A DNA stretch of 64,000 bases from Agrococcus jejuensis (GTDB taxonomy: Bacteria > Actinomycetota > Actinomycetes > Actinomycetales > Microbacteriaceae): NCBI RefSeq assembly GCF_007679035.1, contig NZ_VEFR01000002.1, forward strand, positions 62,001-126,000, given 5' to 3'. Both the position numbers and the translations under genes were made by a program. Under the pieces are notes generated by a model. The model saw nothing but the letters and a program-made list of their open reading frames with translations, ran no database searches and was not told the DNA's origin. Positions 1 through 10,513 of this stretch are shown here, in pieces (within the stretch, counting starts at the first letter, position 1; each line of letters begins with the position of its first letter).

Positions 1-1
1 C

Positions 2-1834
<1,833 letters not shown>

Positions 1835-1843
1835 CGCGCTCAT

Positions 1844-1879
1844 GACGAAGGGCCCCGGCTGACGCCGGGGCCCTTCGTC
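1844..1879 (+). terminator. Rho-independent-type hairpin after icd
   Basis: A 16-bp G+C-rich stem (left arm ends GGGCCCCGGC) closes a TGAC loop 9 bases after the icd stop. The following bases are TCGT-rich rather than a T run. The core AAGGGCCCCGG recurs in the hairpins after sucD and livK. Confidence 0.8.
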
Positions 1880-2038
1880 GTCGTCCGCGTCGAATCCGCA
1901 CGTGCGCGGGCCCTGCGGTGCACCGTGCACACGAGGCCCGCCGCACGTGCAGGCTCGACGTCAGGGGTGCCGTGCATCGAGGCCGGCAGGGTCGTCGGCG
2001 TGCGGGCGATCCTGCGCTGCGTCGACGGGATCCGAACG

Positions 2039-2073
2039 ACGCAGGGCCCCGGCGTGATGCCGGGGCCCTGCGT
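2039..2073 (-). terminator. Hairpin terminator of sucCD
   Basis: The 15-bp stem (core GCAGGGCCCCGGC and its complement) has a GTGAT loop and lies just downstream of the sucD stop on the minus strand. Between this and the icd terminator (about 1880-2038) I see no gene. Confidence 0.75.
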
Positions 2074-2088
2074 GCGTGCGTGCTCGGA

Positions 2089-2988
2089 TCAGAGCGCCGC
2101 GATGACCTCGCGCATGAGGCGGGCCGTCTCGGAGGGCGTCTTGCCCACCTTGACGCCTGCGGCCTCGAGGGCGACCTTCTTCGCCTCGGCGGTGCCCGAC
2201 GAGCCCGAGACGATGGCGCCTGCGTGGCCCATCGTCTTGCCCTCGGGGGCCGTGAAGCCGGCGACGTAGCCCACGACGGGCTTCGTGACGTTGGCCTTGA
2301 TGAAGTCGGCAGCGCGCTCCTCGGCGTCGCCGCCGATCTCGCCGATCATCACGATCGCCTTCGTCTCGGGGTCGGCCTCGAACGCCTCGAGGGCGTCGAT
2401 GTGCGTCGTGCCGATGATCGGGTCGCCGCCGATGCCGATGGCGGTCGAGAAGCCGATGTCGCGCAGCTCGAACATCATCTGGTAGGTCAGGGTGCCCGAC
2501 TTCGACACGAGGCCGATCGGGCCCTTGCCCGTGATGTTCGCGGGCGTGATGCCGACGAGCGACTCGCCCGGCGTGATGACGCCGGGGCAGTTCGGGCCGA
2601 TGATGCGCGTCGTGCCCGTGGCCTTCGCGTGCGCCCAGAACTCCGCGGAGTCCTGCACGGGGATGCCCTCGGTGATGACGACGAGCAGGCCGATGCCCGC
2701 GTCGATGCCCTCGATGACGGCGTCCTTCGCGAATGCCGGCGGCACGAAGACGATGGAGACGTCGGCGCCGGTGGCGGCCATCGCCTCCTTCACCGAACCG
2801 AAGACGGGCAGCTCGACGGGCGAGCCGTCCTTCGCGACGTGGTTGACGGTCGTGCCGGCCTTGCGGGCGTTCACGCCGCCCACGACCTGCGTGCCGGCCG
2901 CGAGCATGCGGGCGGTGTGCTTGGAGCCCTCGCCACCCGTGATGCCCTGGACGATGACCTTCGAATCCTTGTTCAGGTAGATCGACAT
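2089..2988 (-). CDS. sucD: Succinate-CoA ligase, alpha subunit
   Basis: Alpha subunit of succinyl-CoA synthetase (succinyl-CoA + NDP + Pi to succinate + NTP), which binds CoA and carries the phosphohistidine. The protein has 299 residues, the normal family length. It has an N-terminal CoA-binding Rossmann domain (residues about 5-100), the conserved GPNCPG stretch, and the active-site histidine in [11 protein letters not shown] at about residue 255. The start is ATG at 2988. It lies 14 bases downstream of sucC on the same strand and ends at a strong hairpin, so the two form an operon. Confidence 0.97.
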   Translation of the reverse strand: MSIYLNKDSKVIVQGITGGEGSKHTARMLAAGTQVVGGVNARKAGTTVNHVAKDGSPVELPVFGSVKEAMAATGADVSIVFVPPAFAKDAVIEGIDAGIGLLVVITEGIPVQDSAEFWAHAKATGTTRIIGPNCPGVITPGESLVGITPANITGKGPIGLVSKSGTLTYQMMFELRDIGFSTAIGIGGDPIIGTTHIDALEAFEADPETKAIVMIGEIGGDAEERAADFIKANVTKPVVGYVAGFTAPEGKTMGHAGAIVSGSSGTAEAKKVALEAAGVKVGKTPSETARLMREVIAAL

Positions 2989-3002
2989 GCTGCTGCTTCC
3001 CC

Positions 3003-4169
3003 CTACGCCGCTGCCAGCTCGGCAGCCTTGGCGGCAGCCTCGTCCATGGTGTCCACGACCGTCACGAGCGGGTGCGCCGCGTCGGCCAGGATCTGTCGGC
3101 CCTCGTCGACGTTGTTGCCGTCGAGGCGCACGACGAGCGGCTTCGTGGCTGCGTCGCCGAGGATGGCGAGCGCCTGCACGATGCCGTTCGCGACGGCGTC
3201 GCATGCGGTGATGCCGCCGAAGACGTTCACGAAGACCGAGCGCACGTCGTCGTCGCCGAGGATGACGTCGAGACCGGCGGCCATGACCTCCGCCGAGGCG
3301 CCGCCGCCGATGTCGAGGAAGTTGGCCGGCTTCACGCCGCCGAACTGCTCGCCCGCGTAGGCGACGACGTCGAGCGTCGACATGACGAGACCCGCGCCGT
3401 TGCCGATGATGCCGACCTGGCCATCGAGCTTCACGTAGTTGAGGTCCGACTCCTTGGCCTTCGCCTCGAGCGGGTCGGCTGCTGCCTTGTCCTCGAGGGC
3501 GGCGTGGCCCTCGTGGCGGAACTCGGCGTTCCCGTCGAGCGTGACCTTGCCGTCGAGGGCGACGATCGCGCCGTCGGCCGTCTGCACGAGCGGGTTGACC
3601 TCGACGAGCGTCGCGTCCTCCTTCTCGAACACGTCGTAGAGCGTGACGAGCACGGGGGCGACGCGCTCGGCGACGTCCTCGGGGAACGACGCCGCGGCGA
3701 CGATGCGGCGGGCGACGTCGAGCGTGATGCCGACGGCGGGGTCGACCTCGACCTTGGCGAGCGCCTCGGGGCGCTCCTCGGCGAGCTGCTCGATCTCCAT
3801 GCCGCCCTCGTACGAGCACATGGCGAGGTACGAGCGGTTCGCGCGGTCGAGCAGCACCGAGAAGTAGTACTCCTCCTCGATCTGCGCGCCTGCGGCGACC
3901 ATGACGCGCTGGACCGTGTGGCCCTTGATGTCGAGACCCAGGATGGCCTCCGCTGCGGCGCGGGCCTCCTCGGGGCTCTTCGCGACCTTGACGCCGCCGG
4001 CCTTGCCGCGGCCTCCGGTCTTGACCTGCGCCTTCACGACGACGACCGGGGTGCCGATGGAGCGGGCAGCCGCCTCGGCCTCCTCGGGTGTGTCGGCGAT
4101 GATGCCTGGCAGGACGGGAACGCCATGGGACTCGAACATGTCCCTGGCCTGGTACTCGTAGAGATCCAC
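3003..4169 (-). CDS. sucC: Succinate-CoA ligase, beta subunit (ADP/GDP-forming)
   Basis: Beta subunit with the ATP-grasp nucleotide-binding domain. I chose the GTG start at 4169 because it gives the canonical N-terminus (V/M)[20 protein letters not shown] and 388 residues, the usual family length, and because AAGGA lies just upstream. Longer upstream reading only adds low-complexity codons. The grasp loop [17 protein letters not shown] is at about residues 44-60. It is first gene of the sucCD operon. Window synteny places icd next door, so two TCA-cycle units are adjacent and convergent. Confidence 0.96.
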   Translation of the reverse strand: MDLYEYQARDMFESHGVPVLPGIIADTPEEAEAAARSIGTPVVVVKAQVKTGGRGKAGGVKVAKSPEEARAAAEAILGLDIKGHTVQRVMVAAGAQIEEEYYFSVLLDRANRSYLAMCSYEGGMEIEQLAEERPEALAKVEVDPAVGITLDVARRIVAAASFPEDVAERVAPVLVTLYDVFEKEDATLVEVNPLVQTADGAIVALDGKVTLDGNAEFRHEGHAALEDKAAADPLEAKAKESDLNYVKLDGQVGIIGNGAGLVMSTLDVVAYAGEQFGGVKPANFLDIGGGASAEVMAAGLDVILGDDDVRSVFVNVFGGITACDAVANGIVQALAILGDAATKPLVVRLDGNNVDEGRQILADAAHPLVTVVDTMDEAAAKAAELAAA

Positions 4170-4459
4170 CGGAATCCTTCTGCTGGGAGTGGGGGCCGCC
4201 GACCAGCCTAGCCCGGTCGCGCGACGCGCCGGTGTCGGTGTGGGAGCGGACCTGCGCTCGTCTGCGGATGCCTGCGGATGCGGTGCCACCGGGAGCGACG
4301 GCGGGCCTCGACGCGCCGCGGTCGGGTGCGCCGGATGCTCGATGGCGTCGCCGCGCGACCGGACTGCGGATTCGGCAGGCCGAAGCCCCAGCCTTCGGCC
4401 GATTCCGCGGGCAGATGGCAGGCTCGCCCCCGTCGCGGCGCACCCCCGATGCGCGGACC
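4170..4459. other. Divergent intergenic region sucC / VIT gene
   Basis: The 290 bases hold the presumed promoters of sucC (minus) and the VIT-family gene (plus). An imperfect inverted repeat at about 4370-4412 (CGGATTCGG...GGCCGAAG against CTTCGGCC...TTCCG) could be a hairpin or an operator. I see no convincing gene here. Confidence 0.4.
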
Positions 4460-5194
4460 ATGGAGGTCATGGACCCCGCACTGCACCGCTACCCCGACCT
4501 GCCTGCGCCGGTCGAGTCGACCGCCTCGCGGCTGTCGTGGCTGCGTGCTGCCGTGCTCGGCGCGAACGACGGCATCGTGTCGACGGCCGCGCTCATCGTG
4601 GGCGTCGCCGCGTCCGGCGCGTCCGCTGGCGCCATCCTCACGGCCGGCACGGCGGCGCTCGTCGCCGGCGCGCTGTCGATGGGCGTCGGCGAGTACGTGT
4701 CGGTGTCGTCGCAGCGCGACAGCGAGCGCGCGGCGATCCGCCGCGAGCGCCGCTTCCTCGCCTCGAATCCCGTGGGCCAGGAGGCCCAGCTCGCGCACAT
4801 GTACGAGCTGCGCGGCCTGTCGCCCCGCACGGCGCACCTCGTGGCGAGCGAGCTCTCGGAGGCCGACGCGCTGCGCGCGCACCTCGACATCGAGTACCGC
4901 CTCGACGAGGACGAGTCGCCCAACAACCCGTGGGCGGCTGCCGCCGCATCCGCCGCCGCCTTCTCGGCGGGCGCGCTCGTGCCGCTGCTCGCCGCGATCG
5001 TCATGCCCACCTCGTGGACGCCGTGGTCGATCGTCGCCGCGGTCGTCGTCGCGCTGCTCGCCACCGGCTTCACCGCCGCGCGCATCGGCGCCGCAGGCAA
5101 GCGACGGGCGATGGTGCGCGTGCTCGTGGGCGGCGTCGGCGCCCTCGCGATCACCTTCGTCATCGGCTCGCTCTTCGGCACGCACGTCGTCTAG
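4460..5194 (+). CDS. VIT1/CCC1-family integral membrane protein
   Basis: Likely Fe2+/Mn2+ transporter-type protein of the VIT (DUF125) family. The N-terminal family signature [22 protein letters not shown] is followed by a hydrophobic segment. There is a long charged cytoplasmic stretch ([21 protein letters not shown] onward, about residues 85-150), then three C-terminal membrane helices ending GSLFGTHVV. The length of 244 residues fits the family. An in-frame ATG at 4469 is an alternative start, and neither candidate has a well-spaced ribosome site. Metal specificity cannot be read from the sequence. Confidence 0.85.
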   Translation: MEVMDPALHRYPDLPAPVESTASRLSWLRAAVLGANDGIVSTAALIVGVAASGASAGAILTAGTAALVAGALSMGVGEYVSVSSQRDSERAAIRRERRFLASNPVGQEAQLAHMYELRGLSPRTAHLVASELSEADALRAHLDIEYRLDEDESPNNPWAAAAASAAAFSAGALVPLLAAIVMPTSWTPWSIVAAVVVALLATGFTAARIGAAGKRRAMVRVLVGGVGALAITFVIGSLFGTHVV

Positions 5195-5236
5195 CCGCCC
5201 CTGTCGGAGGTCGGTGGTCGGGCGTACCGTCTGGCC

Positions 5237-5638
5237 ATGGACACCACCGCATCCGAGGGCCCAGCAGCCCTCGAGGTCAGGATCGAGCTCGTCTTCGTCC
5301 CCGTCGCCGACGTCGACCGCTCCGTCGCCTTCTACGGCGACACGCTCGGCTGGCACGTCGACCACGACGCCACCGTCTCCGAGTCCCTGCGCTTCGTGCA
5401 GGTGACGCCGCCCGGCTCGGCGTGCTCGATCGCCTTCGGCCTCGGCATCGCGGAGGGCGAGCCCGGCTCGATGCGCAACGTGCAGGCCGTGATCCCGGAT
5501 GCAGATGCGGCGCTCGCCGACCTGCGCGCCCGCGGCGTCGAGGCCGAGGGCGTCGACGAGCTGTCCTGGGGCCGCTTCGTGTCGTTCGCCGACCCCGACG
5601 GCAACCGCTGGGTGCTGCAGCAGCTCCCCGCCCGCTGA
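5237..5638 (+). CDS. VOC-family (glyoxalase/bleomycin-resistance fold) protein
   Basis: A small 133-residue protein with one VOC module: VFVPVADVDRSVAFYGDTLGWHV in the N-terminal half and SFADPDGNRWVLQQ at the C-terminus, typical of glyoxalase-like enzymes. Substrate unknown. A TACCGT box ends 6 bases before the ATG, so the transcript is probably leaderless. It is convergent with the TetR gene downstream. Confidence 0.85.
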   Translation: MDTTASEGPAALEVRIELVFVPVADVDRSVAFYGDTLGWHVDHDATVSESLRFVQVTPPGSACSIAFGLGIAEGEPGSMRNVQAVIPDADAALADLRARGVEAEGVDELSWGRFVSFADPDGNRWVLQQLPAR

Positions 5639-5654
5639 GGCGCGTCCGCGTCGG

Positions 5655-6209
5655 TCAGCGGGCGACGGCGTCGAGGATGCGCTCGAGGCCGTAGGCGAAC
5701 GCGCGCTCGACGTCGCCGCCGAGCTGGAAGGAGCCGCCGAGCTCCATGGCGAGGAAGCCGTGCAGCCAGGCGGTGAGCAGGCGCGCGGCATCGAGCGCGG
5801 CGTCGTCGCCGACGAGCTCGCTCGTCGCCTCGAGCAGCGGCTCGACCGCATCGGCGAGCGCCGACACCTCGGGGCGCGCCGCGGGCGACGGGGCGAAGAT
5901 GAGGCCGTAGCCGACCGGGTTCGCGTGCGCGAAGGCTCGCGTCGCCGTGGCGATCGCGACGATCCGCGCGCGCGGACCACCTGCACCTGCGGCGTCGGCG
6001 ATCGCGACGACGAGGTCGCCGAGCGCCGACGCGACCACGGCGGCGAGCAGCGCATCGCGCCCGGCGACGCGCTTGTAGAGCGAGGGCGCCCGTACGCCGA
6101 CGCGCTCGGCGACGGCCTGCATCGTGAGCGCCTCGACGCCCTCGGCCTCGACGATGGCGCGACCGGCGGCGACGATCGCCACCGTCGTGGTGCGTTCGGG
6201 TGCCGGCAC
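5655..6209 (-). CDS. TetR-family transcriptional repressor
   Basis: The protein has 184 residues. The N-terminal helix-turn-helix (about residues 28-52, MQAVAERVGVRAPSLYKRVAGRDAL) is followed by a TetR_C_33/WHG-type ligand domain. The GTG start at 6209 is preceded by GAGGAGGA. It is divergent from the MBL-fold hydrolase gene at 6279, with two near-identical 17-bp palindromes in the 69-bp gap, so it very likely controls that hydrolase and itself. Ligand unknown. Confidence 0.9.
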   Translation of the reverse strand: MPAPERTTTVAIVAAGRAIVEAEGVEALTMQAVAERVGVRAPSLYKRVAGRDALLAAVVASALGDLVVAIADAAGAGGPRARIVAIATATRAFAHANPVGYGLIFAPSPAARPEVSALADAVEPLLEATSELVGDDAALDAARLLTAWLHGFLAMELGGSFQLGGDVERAFAYGLERILDAVAR

Positions 6210-6236
6210 GCGTCCTCCTCGTCCAGCTCCAGCCTA

Positions 6237-6253
6237 GGCTATTGACCATAGCC
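6237..6253. promoter_or_regulatory. TetR operator, copy 1
   Basis: GGCTATTGACCATAGCC has perfect 6-bp arms around a 5-bp centre. It lies between the divergent TetR and MBL genes, and its TTGACC overlaps a plausible -35 for the MBL gene. Confidence 0.75.
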
Positions 6254-6258
6254 ATGAA

Positions 6259-6275
6259 GGCTATGTACCGTAGCC
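6259..6275. promoter_or_regulatory. TetR operator, copy 2, overlapping the -10
   Basis: GGCTATGTACCGTAGCC is the second copy, starting 22 bp (two helical turns) after the first. It contains TACCGT (6266-6271), a good -10 that would place the transcript start at about the ATG at 6279. Repressor bound here would cover the promoter. Confidence 0.75.
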
Positions 6276-6278
6276 ATC

Positions 6279-6989
6279 ATGCAGCTCGCACCCGGAGTCC
6301 ACCGCCTTGGCGACGATCGCGTCGCCTTCCTGCTCGTCGTCGACGACGACGGCCTCACGCTCGTCGACGCCGGGTTGCCGGGCAGTCGCCGCGACCTCCG
6401 TCGCGCGCTGCGAGCGCTCGACCGCGCCGAGGCGGACATCCGCGGCGTCGTGCTGACGCACGGCGACGCCGACCACATCGGCTTCGCCGAGGCGCTGCGG
6501 GCCGAGCACGGCATCCCTGTCTACGTGCACGAGGCCGACGCGGCCCGCACGCGCGGCGACCAGAAGGCGCCGCCCACCGCGACGCCGCCGTGGCGGATGG
6601 GCGCCGCGCTGGGCTTCGTCGGCACGATGCTCGCGAAGGGCGGACGCACTCGCCGACTCGGCGAGGTGCGCACCGTGGTCGACGGCGACGTGCTGCCGCT
6701 GCCGGGATCCCCCGTCGTCGTCGGCATGCCCGGCCACTCCCCCGGCTCCATCGCGGTGCACCTGCCCGAGCATCGGGTCGTCGCCGTGGGAGACGCGCTG
6801 ACGACGCGGCATGTGCTGACAGGCGACACGACGCCGCAGCTCGCGCCCTTCACCGACGACCTGGCCGACGCCGACGCATCGCTCACCCGGCTTGCGGCAG
6901 TCGACGCCGACATCGTCGTGCCGGGCCACGGCATCGTGTGGCGTGGCACGCCGCGCGCGCTGGTCGACGCGATCCGCGCCGCCCGCTGA
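6279..6989 (+). CDS. MBL-fold metallo-hydrolase
   Basis: Metallo-beta-lactamase-fold hydrolase of 236 residues. The zinc motif T-H-G-D-A-D-H has H61, D63, D65 and H66. Further ligand blocks are GMPGHSPGSIAVHLPEHRVVAVGD (the next His and Asp) and VVPGHG near the C-terminus. Substrate unknown; the scaffold is common among lactonases and thioesterases. There is no ribosome site because the ATG sits at the predicted transcription start, so translation is probably leaderless. It is controlled by the divergent TetR gene through the two operators upstream. Confidence 0.9.
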   Translation: MQLAPGVHRLGDDRVAFLLVVDDDGLTLVDAGLPGSRRDLRRALRALDRAEADIRGVVLTHGDADHIGFAEALRAEHGIPVYVHEADAARTRGDQKAPPTATPPWRMGAALGFVGTMLAKGGRTRRLGEVRTVVDGDVLPLPGSPVVVGMPGHSPGSIAVHLPEHRVVAVGDALTTRHVLTGDTTPQLAPFTDDLADADASLTRLAAVDADIVVPGHGIVWRGTPRALVDAIRAAR

Positions 6990-7011
6990 CCGGCGACACG
7001 GAGCGCGCCGC

Positions 7012-8421
7012 TCAGTCGAGGGTGTCGAGGATGTCCGTGAGCACGTCGACCGTCGTGAGCGGGCTGATGATCGCGAAGCGCAGCACGGGCTCGCCGGCGT
7101 GCGACGACGGCACGCAGAACGCACGCTGCTCGTCGAGCAGGCGATCCGACCAGCGCTGGTAGTCGGCGAGCGTCCACCCCTCACGGCGGAACACCACGAC
7201 CGAGAGCTGCGGCGGGCGCACGAGCGACAGGTGCGGGCGGTGCTCGATCGTCTCGGCGATCGCCGCGGCGGCGTCGATGCCGTGGCGGATGGTGGCGCGG
7301 TACTGCTCGGTGCCGTGCGTCGCGAGCGAGAACCACAGCGGCAGCCCGCGCGAGCGGCGCGTGAGCTGCACGGCGAGGTCGGAGGGGTTCCAGTCGGCCG
7401 ACTCCGTGAGGGTGTCGAGGTACTCGGCGTGCTGCGTGTGCGCGAGGCGAGCGCCGGCCGGGTCGCGGTAGAGCAGCGCGCACGCGTCGAAGGGCGCGAA
7501 GAGCCACTTGTGCGGGTCGACGACGAGCGAGTCGGCGAGCTCGACGCCCTCGAACGCGGGGCGCAGCTCGTCGACGAGCATCGCGGCGAGGCCGTAGGCG
7601 CCGTCGACGTGCAGCCATACTCCCCGGTCCTTGGCGGCGCGGGCGATGCCGGCGACGTCGTCGACGATGCCGAAGTTCGTCGTGCCCGCGGTCGCCACGA
7701 CGGCGAAGACGCCGGGATGCGCGTCGAGCGCGGCCGCGACGTCGTCGCCGTGCAGGCGCCCGTCGGCGCCGGTCGGCACGCCGATCACGTCGACGTCCAT
7801 CACGGCTGCGGCCGAGGCGATCGACGAGTGCGCCTCGGCGCTGCACACGACGGCGAGGCGCACGGGCGCTGCATCGTCCATCGCGGCTCGGTGGCGACGG
7901 TACGCGTCGCGCGCGGCGACGAGCGCCGACAGGTTGCCGATCGTGCCGCCCTGCACGAACGCGCCGCCCGCACCCTCCGGCAGGCCGAACTCGCCGGCGA
8001 GCCAGTGCAGCACCTCGTTCTCGGCGTGCACCGCGCCGGCGCCCTCCATCCACGACCCGCCGTAGATCGCGGACGCCGAGACGACGAGGTCGAACGCGAT
8101 GGCGGCCTTGCTCGGCGCCGACGGGATGAACGAGACGTAGCCGGGGTGGTCGGTCGAGAGGCACGCGGGGGCGAGCACGTCGGCGAAGAGCGTCGTCGCG
8201 CGCTCGGCGCCGATGCCCTCGGGCGTGATCGCTGCGCCCGCCCGGGCGGCGAGCTCGTCGGGTGGCAGGGCACGGTCGAGCGGCACCCGCTCGTACAGCG
8301 CCCGGTCGCGCGCATACCGCAGGACGCGGTCGACGACGTCGCGCGTGCCGTCGGAGATCTCGTGCATGGCGTCGGGTCGCGGCGTCGCGTCCCCAGGGGT
8401 GTCTGCAAGCATCTCCACCAT
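7012..8421 (-). CDS. PLP-dependent group II decarboxylase-like protein
   Basis: Pyridoxal-phosphate enzyme of the aromatic-L-amino-acid/glutamate decarboxylase family, 469 residues from the ATG at 8421 (a second ATG at 8412 is possible). It carries the PLP-stacking His in AEAHSS (H198), the Asp that pairs with the pyridine nitrogen in LHVDGAYG (D273), and the Schiff-base lysine in VDPHKWLF (K305). The order and spacing match active members. Substrate (aromatic amino acid, glutamate or other) cannot be assigned. It is divergent from the short membrane-protein gene at 8472, about 50 bases away. Confidence 0.9.
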   Translation of the reverse strand: MVEMLADTPGDATPRPDAMHEISDGTRDVVDRVLRYARDRALYERVPLDRALPPDELAARAGAAITPEGIGAERATTLFADVLAPACLSTDHPGYVSFIPSAPSKAAIAFDLVVSASAIYGGSWMEGAGAVHAENEVLHWLAGEFGLPEGAGGAFVQGGTIGNLSALVAARDAYRRHRAAMDDAAPVRLAVVCSAEAHSSIASAAAVMDVDVIGVPTGADGRLHGDDVAAALDAHPGVFAVVATAGTTNFGIVDDVAGIARAAKDRGVWLHVDGAYGLAAMLVDELRPAFEGVELADSLVVDPHKWLFAPFDACALLYRDPAGARLAHTQHAEYLDTLTESADWNPSDLAVQLTRRSRGLPLWFSLATHGTEQYRATIRHGIDAAAAIAETIEHRPHLSLVRPPQLSVVVFRREGWTLADYQRWSDRLLDEQRAFCVPSSHAGEPVLRFAIISPLTTVDVLTDILDTLD

Positions 8422-8471
8422 CGTGGCGTACGCGTGTGGCGAGCGGCAGCCCCGCCTGGCACGCTGGGGGC

Positions 8472-8657
8472 ATGCAGCAGCAGCGCGACCCGTGGGACGA
8501 GCACGAGCGCGACCGCGTGCCGCCCGAGCTCGATCCGGCATTCTCGGAGTTCGACGACGACCGCCCGTCGCGCACGATGGCGAACCGTCTGCGCCCCGTC
8601 ATCTGGCTCGCGGCGCTCGCGGCGCTCGTGGCGATGACGTTCGTCTTCGTGCTCTGA
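8472..8657 (+). CDS. Small single-pass membrane protein, hypothetical
   Basis: 61 residues. A charged, acidic N-terminal part (MQQQRDPWDEHERDRVPPELD) leads into one hydrophobic helix (about residues 43-60, IWLAALAALVAMTFVFVL) that ends the protein. A GGGGG stretch lies 2-6 bases before the ATG. I do not recognise it. The predicted topology is a tail-anchored protein with the charged part in the cytosol. Confidence 0.6.
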   Translation: MQQQRDPWDEHERDRVPPELDPAFSEFDDDRPSRTMANRLRPVIWLAALAALVAMTFVFVL

Positions 8658-8727
8658 CGCGCCCACACGTCGCGCGGCAGCGGAACCCCCTGCCGCATCC
8701 GCGCGGCCGCCCGTAGCCTCGGGACGC

Positions 8728-9822
8728 ATGACCCTGACCCGCAGGACCATGCTCACGGGGATGCTCGGTGCCGGGCTCGGCCTCACGGCCTGCACCCCGA
8801 GCGGCCCGACCGTGCACGCCTCCGGCGACGAGGATGCCGACGCGGTCGCCTCGACGCCCGCGGCGACGCCGCCCGCGTTCCCGACGGTCGACCGCACGAT
8901 CGCGACGGGCCTCGCCGTGCCGTGGTCGCTCGCGTTCCTCGCCGACGGCGCGGCGCTCGTCTCCGAGCGCGCCACCGGACGCGTGCTCCGCGTCGACGGC
9001 GCCGGCGGCGTCGACGAGGTCGGCGTCGTGCCGGGCGTGGCGCCGCAGGGCGAAGGCGGGCTGCTGGGCCTCGCCCTGTCGCCCGACGAGGCGGCGCTCT
9101 ACGCCTACCTGTCGAGCGAGTCCGACAATCGGCTCGTGCGCATGCCCTTCGACGGCGGGCTCGGCACGCCCGAGGTGCTCGTCGAGGGCATCGCGCTCGC
9201 CCGCAACCACCAGGGCGGGCGGCTGCGGTTCGGGCCCGACGGCATGCTCTACGTCACGGTCGGCGACGCCGCCGACGGCTCGCGCTCGCAGGATCCGAGC
9301 GATCTCGCCGGCAAGATCCTGCGCGTGGATGCGGATGGGCAGGCTGCCGAGGGCAATCCGTTCGGCACGCGCGTGTGGTCGCTCGGCCACCGCAACCCGC
9401 AGGGGCTCGCGTGGGACGGCGACCGCATGTGGGCTGCCGAGTTCGGGCAGGACACCGCAGACGAGCTCAACCGGATCGAGCCGGGCGGCAACTACGGCTG
9501 GCCCGCGGTCGAGGGCGCCGGCGGCGATCCCGCCTACGTCGACCCGATCGTCACGTGGCCGACGTCGGAGTGCTCGCCGTCGGGCCTCGAGATCGATCGC
9601 GGCGTCGCCTACCTGTGCGCGCTGCGCGGGCAGGGGCTGTGGATCATCCCGCTCGCGGGCGACGGCGCCGGCACGCCGCAGAAGGCCTTCGACCGCGAGC
9701 TCGGCCGGCTGCGCTGCGTCGCGCTCGCGCCCGACGGCTCGCTGTGGGTCACCACGAGCAACCGCGACGCCAACGGCACGCCGGGCACCGACGACGACCG
9801 CATCCTGCGCGTCGTGATCTGA
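8728..9822 (+). CDS. PQQ-type soluble sugar dehydrogenase-like lipoprotein
   Basis: 364 residues of the glucose/sorbosone dehydrogenase (GSDH, six-bladed propeller) family. It has an N-terminal signal with twin arginines (LTRRTMLTG) and a lipobox ending LTAC (Cys22), so it is probably exported and lipid-anchored. Family blocks seen: VPWSLAFLADG, GEGGLLGLALSPD, NHQGGRLRFGPDG, LGHRNPQGLAWDG and GGNYGWPAVEG. PQQ dependence is family knowledge. A TAGCCT box lies 8 bases before the ATG. Confidence 0.88.
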   Translation: MTLTRRTMLTGMLGAGLGLTACTPSGPTVHASGDEDADAVASTPAATPPAFPTVDRTIATGLAVPWSLAFLADGAALVSERATGRVLRVDGAGGVDEVGVVPGVAPQGEGGLLGLALSPDEAALYAYLSSESDNRLVRMPFDGGLGTPEVLVEGIALARNHQGGRLRFGPDGMLYVTVGDAADGSRSQDPSDLAGKILRVDADGQAAEGNPFGTRVWSLGHRNPQGLAWDGDRMWAAEFGQDTADELNRIEPGGNYGWPAVEGAGGDPAYVDPIVTWPTSECSPSGLEIDRGVAYLCALRGQGLWIIPLAGDGAGTPQKAFDRELGRLRCVALAPDGSLWVTTSNRDANGTPGTDDDRILRVVI

Positions 9823-9826
9823 CGCG

Positions 9827-10513
9827 TCAGGAGCCCGTCGCCGTGTACCGGTGCTCGGGCCTGCCGGCCGACCCGTAGCGCGGCTCGACGCGGGCGACGC
9901 CCAGCTCGACGAGGCGCTCGAGATAGCGGCGTGCGCTCACGCGCGACATGCCGATGCGCTCGGCGACCTCGGCGGCCGACGCATCCGACCCCGCCTCGGC
10001 GAGCGCCGCCTCGACGGTCTGCAGCGTGCGGTCGTTGACGCCCTTGCGCACGAGCCGCGGCCCAGCCGACGAGCTGCCGAGCACGGCGTCGATGCCGGCC
10101 TGGTCGAGCGTGGATGCGGCGAGCGAGCGCTCCTGCACGACGGCGCGATGCACGTCGTCGAGGCGCTGGTGCAGCGTCTGCATGTCGAACGGCTTCACGA
10201 GGTAGTGCCGCACGCCCTGCGTACGCGCCATGCGCACGGTCTCGAGGTCGCGCGCCGCCGTGACGGCGACGACCTCGACGCGGCTGCCCCGCGACCGCAG
10301 CCTGCGCAGCACCGTGAGGCCCGAGATGTCGGGCAGGTGCACGTCGAGCAGCACGACGTCGGGCGCGAGGGTCTCGACGGCGTCGAGCGCCTGCTCGCCC
10401 GTCGGCGCCACCGCGACGACCTGGAAGCCAGGATGCCGCTCCACGAAGCCGCGGGTCACGATCGCGACCTGCGGCTCGTCCTCGACGACGAGCGCGCGCA
10501 GCACCACGGTCAC
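9827..10513 (-). CDS. CitB/DpiA-type response regulator
   Basis: 228 residues. The receiver domain (about 4-125) has the phosphoacceptor Asp57 in VVLLDVHLPDISG and a conserved lysine in YLVKPF. The C-terminal helix-turn-helix (about 175-215, AAEVAERIGMSRVSARRYLERLVELG) is of the CitB family. The GTG start at 10513 overlaps the kinase stop (GTGA), so it is translationally coupled. It probably drives the divergent tctCBA operon in response to citrate or a related tricarboxylate. Confidence 0.92.
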   Translation of the reverse strand: MTVVLRALVVEDEPQVAIVTRGFVERHPGFQVVAVAPTGEQALDAVETLAPDVVLLDVHLPDISGLTVLRRLRSRGSRVEVVAVTAARDLETVRMARTQGVRHYLVKPFDMQTLHQRLDDVHRAVVQERSLAASTLDQAGIDAVLGSSSAGPRLVRKGVNDRTLQTVEAALAEAGSDASAAEVAERIGMSRVSARRYLERLVELGVARVEPRYGSAGRPEHRYTATGS

